From Sporothrix humicola (taxonomy: Eukaryota; Ascomycota; Sordariomycetes; Ophiostomatales; Ophiostomataceae), in NCBI GenBank assembly GCA_021396245.1, contig WNYE01000030.1:248001-312000 (forward strand): DNA of 64,000 nt, read 5' to 3'. The notes beneath the pieces are model-generated. The model had not been told where the DNA came from. It ran no database searches and was given only the letters and a program-made list of their open reading frames with translations. Below, piece after piece: positions 59,462 to 64,000 of the stretch; position 1 is the first letter of the stretch; the number at the start of each line of letters is the position of its first letter. The translations under genes were made by a program, and so were the position numbers.

Positions 59462-61873
59462 CTATTTGCCCTTGGCACGGTTCATGGGGCCCCAGTTCTC
59501 GCGCGGGTTGACCTGGTACCGCACGAGTTTCTCACCACTGCGACTGAGCTGGCGGCCCAGTTGCTCGTCAAAGACAATGGCCTCTTGCTTGCCAGCAGCG
59601 TTTGTGGTGAGATCCTCCTTTGTGTCGCCGGCCTCCTCCTCGCTCTCGCCCTCCTCGATTCTCAGTAGACGGTATGCGGCCGTGTTTGGGCGGATGTTCT
59701 CGCGCTTGACGGGCGCCTTTTGGCGGACAAAGGCACGCATAATGTCCCAAATAACCGTCCAGGGGGCGTCCGTCTTGAGGCTGCCGGGCTTGCAGTGGCT
59801 GCGGGTGACCTGGTAGCCGAGACGCAGCATGGCACCGCGGATGCCGTCCTCACCAGGCGTCGAGCAATGGACGGCCTTGGCAAGATTTGTGGGAATAAAG
59901 AAGAAAGGGGCCGGGTCGACGGCCGCCAGGGCATCATCGCCCGTCAGAGGCACAGGCATCTCGCCGTCCCCGTTCTTTGGGTCAGGCTTCGACTCTGGCT
60001 CAATAATCTCTTCAAGGGCCGTCTGCAGCATGCCACGAATGCGGTCCGTCGTGCCGTATGTATCGGTAGACACTTGTGGGAGATCGTCGAGAATACGCTG
60101 GACAAACTCGGCCTGATGGATGGGGCCGGCATACATGGGCCCGGCGAGATGCGTCTTGGTGTCGCAGTGCTCGCAGCGCGACTCGGCCGTGGGGCCGGCC
60201 GCAAACGTGTACTTGAAGAAAGTGCCCGAGTTCTTCTTGTTGGGATGGCTGTGGGTGCGCAAGAGCGGCTGGGTCGTCCAGGCGCCACAGCCCTGGTCGC
60301 AGTTGTAGGCCACCATGGTCTTGCCCGCCAAAAACTTGACGCTGGCGGGCGAGCGGTTCACAGTGACAAAAACACGGCAGTAGAAGTCGATCGAAAGCGA
60401 CAGAAGGGGCGTGATGGTCAAGCCATAGCGCGCAGCCGAGGTAGCAAGAGCGTGCAACACAATACGCAGGCCTGCCTCGTGCGATGCGGCGCCCTTCATG
60501 GGCACGCCGCCGTACAGCGCATAGCATTTTTCCGGGTAACCCTGGGATGCCCAGACTCCCGCATCGGTGCACGTTACGCAGAGAAGGCCACCATCGTTGC
60601 GGACCGACTGGACGGCGGCATCGAAGAAGTTGGCACCCGTGCCGTAAGGGTCGAGATCGATCACATCGTACTTGGCCGTCGGCTTCGAGCGCGAGAAGAA
60701 ACCACCAGCGGCGTTCTTGGGCCCATGGCTCTCAGCAGCAGCCGCCAGGTCTTTTGCAATGACGGTGTACATGTGCGCCATCGCGTCAGACTGGGTGACT
60801 TCGATTTTGTCTGTCAGGCCGTTCATTGCTACATTGCGGCGGATGGACTCTGTGGCTGCAGCCAGCAAGTCATTGGCCGTGACAGAAACGTCAAAGGGCA
60901 GTTCGTGGGCATAGCGAAGTGCGCGCAAGCCGGTAGCTGACAAAGCGTCGAGGATGCGCAGTTTGGGCGGTTGTGGCGCAGAAGGCGTTTGTTGCGACGT
61001 GTTTGGGTCTGTGGGCGCGCTCGTTTCTGTGGTCGCCTCGTTTTTCTTTCCGATGCTGGCTCCCCCTCGGGATACAAGCTCTGTGACGGCCTGTGTTGCA
61101 GCCTGTGCTGCATCTTGTCCCTCAGCGCTCTTTTCGACCTTGGCAGGTCTCTCGCCTTCGGTTGCCACCCCCGCTTCTGCCTCTACTTGGTTTGTTTCTT
61201 GGGGTACTGTCTCCTCGGATACTGTATCGTCAGCGCTTGCTGCTGATGTACTGTGCTGGTTTTGTTGGTTTTGCTGGTTCTGGTTCCGCTCTTCGCGCCG
61301 TTTGCGCTTCTTGCTCGCAGCTTCCTTGCGTTTTCTTGCCGCAGCCTCTGCGCGCTTTTCGATCGTCGCTGTGCCATACGCCTTGATGGCCAGCACGCTC
61401 AGATCGCGGTTGAACTGCTGGATGGGGTTGTAGAACACCTGCTGGGGATGGTCCTCGACAGCAGGCCCGCCGCCGCCGTTTTGGCGCTCTTTCCGGTCAC
61501 CTCCGCTCAGCGGGACGTAGATGCGTGCAAGGCCCTCCTTTGCCGTCTTATATCGTGTACCGTCGACGACGACAATATTGTCAGCGCCGCTGGCACCGTT
61601 TGCGCCGTCTGCGCTGTTGGTCGCTTGGGGCGGGTTTTCGTCTTGTATTTCTGAAGCCATTGCAGGAGATGAGTAGTGGCCGGTCGTGAAGCTGTGCAGG
61701 TGACGCGCACAAGCTGGCTTTTGGTTGTGGTCGTGACAAATACCAGGCCTACTAGTCGCGACCGCGAGGATGCTTTGCGTAGTGGTTTGTCGTTGGCTAG
61801 GACGAAAGTACAAAAGTCTCTGTGATTTTAACGCCAAAGAAGAGAGCGCACGGTGTATCGCTGCGCGGCGCAT
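59462..61873 (-). CDS. trm1: tRNA (guanine26-N2)-dimethyltransferase, Trm1
   Basis: Intronless, 803 residues from the ATG at 61873, or 732 from the in-frame ATG at 61660 (residue 72). Residues 1-65 (MRRAAIHRALSSLALKSQRL) are rich in Arg, Ala, Ser and Leu with no acidic residues until about 48, like a mitochondrial presequence. SAM-binding LDALSATGLRALRYA is at 309-323, the catalytic DLDPYG at 406-411, with TCTDAGVWASQGYPEKCYALYGG after it. Zinc-type CxxC pairs follow (YNCDQGCGAW, RCEHCDTKTH). A low-complexity insert with a basic KKRKRR stretch (about 175-305) is a likely nuclear signal. Trm1 makes N2,N2-dimethylguanosine at position 26 of nuclear-encoded and mitochondrial tRNAs. Yeast uses two starts to reach both compartments, which fits this layout. 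The open frame continues upstream to about 62158, so an even earlier start is possible. Confidence 0.93.
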   Translation of the reverse strand: MRRAAIHRALSSLALKSQRLLYFRPSQRQTTTQSILAVATSRPGICHDHNQKPACARHLHSFTTGHYSSPAMASEIQDENPPQATNSADGANGASGADNIVVVDGTRYKTAKEGLARIYVPLSGGDRKERQNGGGGPAVEDHPQQVFYNPIQQFNRDLSVLAIKAYGTATIEKRAEAAARKRKEAASKKRKRREERNQNQQNQQNQHSTSAASADDTVSEETVPQETNQVEAEAGVATEGERPAKVEKSAEGQDAAQAATQAVTELVSRGGASIGKKNEATTETSAPTDPNTSQQTPSAPQPPKLRILDALSATGLRALRYAHELPFDVSVTANDLLAAATESIRRNVAMNGLTDKIEVTQSDAMAHMYTVIAKDLAAAAESHGPKNAAGGFFSRSKPTAKYDVIDLDPYGTGANFFDAAVQSVRNDGGLLCVTCTDAGVWASQGYPEKCYALYGGVPMKGAASHEAGLRIVLHALATSAARYGLTITPLLSLSIDFYCRVFVTVNRSPASVKFLAGKTMVAYNCDQGCGAWTTQPLLRTHSHPNKKNSGTFFKYTFAAGPTAESRCEHCDTKTHLAGPMYAGPIHQAEFVQRILDDLPQVSTDTYGTTDRIRGMLQTALEEIIEPESKPDPKNGDGEMPVPLTGDDALAAVDPAPFFFIPTNLAKAVHCSTPGEDGIRGAMLRLGYQVTRSHCKPGSLKTDAPWTVIWDIMRAFVRQKAPVKRENIRPNTAAYRLLRIEEGESEEEAGDTKEDLTTNAAGKQEAIVFDEQLGRQLSRSGEKLVRYQVNPRENWGPMNRAKGK

Positions 61874-63235
61874 TAATATAAGGGCGGTGCTATAAATAGA
61901 CCGGCATCGAAAGGAGGAGGGAAGTGTGTCGAAGTGAGGTCGAAAGGTACTGTGTAGGTTGGATGTCGTCGGATTGGATGGAGATGATTTTCGATGCCTC
62001 TTTCTTGTTTGCAGGGGAGTAGCTTTTTTTTTTTTCTGAAGACCTGGAAAGACCCACTTTTGTAGACTCTTGCTGTCTGATTGGACATTTTTGTAAAGTG
62101 GGTCTTCTGATGTTGACGACGTGTGTAAGTCGTCCTGATGGTAAACATCATCAACCATACCGGCTCCTCTGAAGCAGCTTTCATCTTGCAAAATTTTCAT
62201 GCACATGAAGAGGGGCAGTCCTCAAAGTATTCAAGCGGACTGAAAAGTGAGATTTCTTCCTTTTTCCTTGGGGCCTGCAAACTAACCCTTAATGTCCACG
62301 AAACGGACGGCGAGACGATTCACCTCGACTTTTCTTGAAGAAAAACCGTCAACAGCATGTTAAAAACGGCTTGTTTATGCTGCACAAGTCGACATAGTAG
62401 TATATATCTGCTATTTAACTTGGGTAGACAAAAAAAAACTCAAATTTACAAAAGGGTCAGAGCCTGTAGCCACGTAGTCAGAGCCAAACAGGGCCGGGTT
62501 CTTGCCCTATTTTCGCCTTATTGAAAGGAGAAAGCGTCGAAATAGGGGCAGAAGTGAATTTTGTGCGCAGCGCAGAGCACACTGTAGGCCTGTAGTAGTG
62601 TTGTGCAGTCACATTCTGGGAGGATTTCTTGGTTGGATGGTGGTTTGATTTTTTGCCCATCTCCTTTTTTTTATTCTTTCCTCATCGTCAACTCAACCAC
62701 AACCATCGCTCCACCTACCGCACACCATGGCTTGCAGCCACCCCTAGGAGTCTATTTCAGTCTCTAACGAGATATCAAAGCAACTCTCTGGGTTGTATTT
62801 GACTTCACATAATTTTTTTGGCGAAGAAATCCAACCGCGCAATCAAATTTCGTCCCTCCGACGAGAGGCCTTGCGGTCCGACGTTTTTCAAAACCGGCCC
62901 CGACATCTCTCCTTCCACAATCTCCGACGCCCCGGAACCTTCCCCCCCTCGGACGAAACTGCAAACATTCTTTTAATCGCTTTGAATACAAAATCACCGC
63001 GAAAGGTTCAAGTACCATAAAGTGGTATCTATTTCGAGCTTCTCCTTTTTTCTCGAGGACATTGTGAGTTTTTTTTTTTTTTTTTTCGTTGTAGACATCT
63101 CTTTTCCAATGAATCTGTGCATCTGTTTCGTTTGAGGGCATAAATAGTAACCATATATCGGACAGCAGGTTGATATCTTAAGAATAAGACCAATCCCACA
63201 CTTTTCGCGTCCATCGCTACCCCACAGTCGCAAAG
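61874..63235. promoter_or_regulatory. Divergent intergenic region, TRM1 and the right-edge gene
   Basis: About 1.36 kb with T- and A-runs (for example near 62025 and 63070-63086) and CT-rich leader-like sequence before the right-hand gene. A frame open with TRM1 continues into it but begins with sequence that does not look protein-like. Confidence 0.45.
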
Positions 63236-64000
63236 ATGCCTGTGGCACGGTGGGTGTTGGGGCACACTCCCCAACGCCTCATCATCTGGATTCTGGCCAG
63301 CTTTGATTTCCTCTTCATCAAGGCCGAGGCCAGCGACACATATTATGTGGACGGCCAGTCCAGGTTCTACATTTCTATCCGCCCCATCCTCTCCTACATC
63401 TTCTTCCCTTTATTGTGGTTCATCGACGGATACATTGATCATGTCGACGCGCTCTATCTGCACGGCTCGCGGGCTGATCTGCGGCTCGACCGGTATTGCC
63501 GGCACATTCGCTGGCTTTACGGCCGTATGCGCAGTAACAGCCAGGTCCTCACCCCCAGCGCTGTCGGGTATAACGATTTCGAGCTGGACAACGGCGAGGG
63601 CCCGAGTTCGCCGCACCAACAGCTCAGCCTGCTCCATACGCCGCCCGATTATGAACCCACCGTCAGCTACGCGTACGGCAGTGGACCGTCGTCGCAAGGC
63701 GCGTCATACTTTGGCAGCGGCGTGGTGAACGCCATCAAGACCGTTTTTAGCTTCCTGTACATGGCACCCTTTTTCGCTGCATCCCACCTTCGGCGCTGCA
63801 TTCCCACCCGTCTTCCCCGTCTTCCCCGTCTTCCCCGTCGTCGTTGCCGGCCTGTGCGCCTGCTGTTCCCCCTTGTCGCATTGTGCCTGACTGTCTACGT
63901 TATCATAATGCCGACTCCAAATATTGAATCACACGGCCAGTCGATTGCAAAATTGGCCGCAGCGGGGGCCGCCGCTCTTTCAGCGCCAGGTTCAGATCCA
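63236..64000 (+). CDS. Unrecognised membrane protein, cut by right edge
   Basis: ATG at 63236 opens a frame that stays open to the last base (255 residues so far, no stop). It begins MPVARWVLGHTPQRLIIWIL. Hydrophobic segments lie at about 15-27, 48-68 (IRPILSYIFFPLLWF), possibly 165-178 (VFSFLYMAPFFAA) and 210-227 (LLFPLVALCLTVYVIIM). A basic stretch carries four tandem copies of a 9-base unit read as Leu-Pro-Arg repeats (about 188-202). The overlapping 141-codon frame at 63303 is a shadow of this gene. Its codon use is GC-rich like real genes here. I do not recognise a family, and the product may be much longer. Confidence 0.6.
   Translation, partial: MPVARWVLGHTPQRLIIWILASFDFLFIKAEASDTYYVDGQSRFYISIRPILSYIFFPLLWFIDGYIDHVDALYLHGSRADLRLDRYCRHIRWLYGRMRSNSQVLTPSAVGYNDFELDNGEGPSSPHQQLSLLHTPPDYEPTVSYAYGSGPSSQGASYFGSGVVNAIKTVFSFLYMAPFFAASHLRRCIPTRLPRLPRLPRRRCRPVRLLFPLVALCLTVYVIIMPTPNIESHGQSIAKLAAAGAAALSAPGSDP
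63811..63846 (+). repeat. Four tandem copies of a 9-bp unit (Leu-Pro-Arg)
   Basis: CGTCTTCCC-type units repeat four times inside the right-edge gene, adding Leu-Pro-Arg each time without shifting the frame. Length may vary between strains. Confidence 0.7.

Noticed and set aside
59720..60940. Plus-strand 406-codon frame inside TRM1
   Set aside because: Antisense shadow of the strongly supported TRM1 frame.
63303..63728. Plus-strand 141-codon frame at the right end
   Set aside because: It is an out-of-frame shadow of the frame that starts at 63236 and stays open to the edge.
1..64000. CRISPR arrays, prophage, bacterial operons, secondary-metabolite cluster
   Set aside because: No regularly spaced repeats with unique spacers, no bacterial-type gene order, and no polyketide synthase, peptide synthetase or terpene cyclase domains; the introns and families are fungal.

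Overview
The window is nuclear DNA of a filamentous ascomycete, most likely a Sordariomycete. Introns are short (about 50-100 nt) with GTAAGT/GTATGT-type donors and CAG/TAG acceptors. Coding regions are GC-rich. The proteins present (CreA/Cre1-type repressor, Rad55-type Rad51 paralogue, Trm1, ABC-F ATPase, fungal BTB and GPI-anchored proteins) are fungal. One degraded repeat carries transition-type changes resembling RIP. No tRNA, rRNA, CRISPR array, bacterial operon or virus was seen.

Left part (1-12.4 kb). A BTB/POZ gene on the minus strand runs off the left edge. Next come a plus-strand gene for an unrecognised 288-residue Q-rich protein, a minus-strand gene for a secreted Cys-rich GPI-anchored protein with an unusually long pyrimidine-rich leader that lacks ATG, an intergenic stretch with an AT-rich island and a run of 16 G, and a five-exon minus-strand RAD55-like gene that can be fully spliced from the sequence.

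Middle (12.4-51.4 kb). This is a striking gene desert of about 39 kb. The only gene I can support in it is the intronless creA/cre1 (37,549-39,036), with about 25 kb of non-coding DNA upstream and 12 kb downstream. The desert holds many copies of a short motif (ACGGAGTA or its complement, twice as an inverted pair), a 408-bp MITE-like element with 29-bp terminal inverted repeats and internal 20-bp repeats, a (CT)35 microsatellite, small tandem repeats and homopolymers.

Right part (51.4-64 kb). Gene density returns to normal: a SET-domain protein whose first exon encodes a membrane anchor (minus), a four-exon ABC-F ATPase (plus), a two-exon diacylglycerol-kinase-fold protein (minus, convergent with the ABC-F gene), TRM1 (minus) with a mitochondrial-type presequence and a second in-frame start, and a partial plus-strand gene for a possible membrane protein cut by the right edge.

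The genes are not an operon or an obvious metabolic cluster. They are mostly conserved housekeeping or regulatory genes: carbon catabolite repression, recombination repair, tRNA modification, translation/ribosome ATPase, lipid kinase and methyltransferase. All exon boundaries were inferred by eye from splice signals, phase continuity and family motifs. No transcript data were available.
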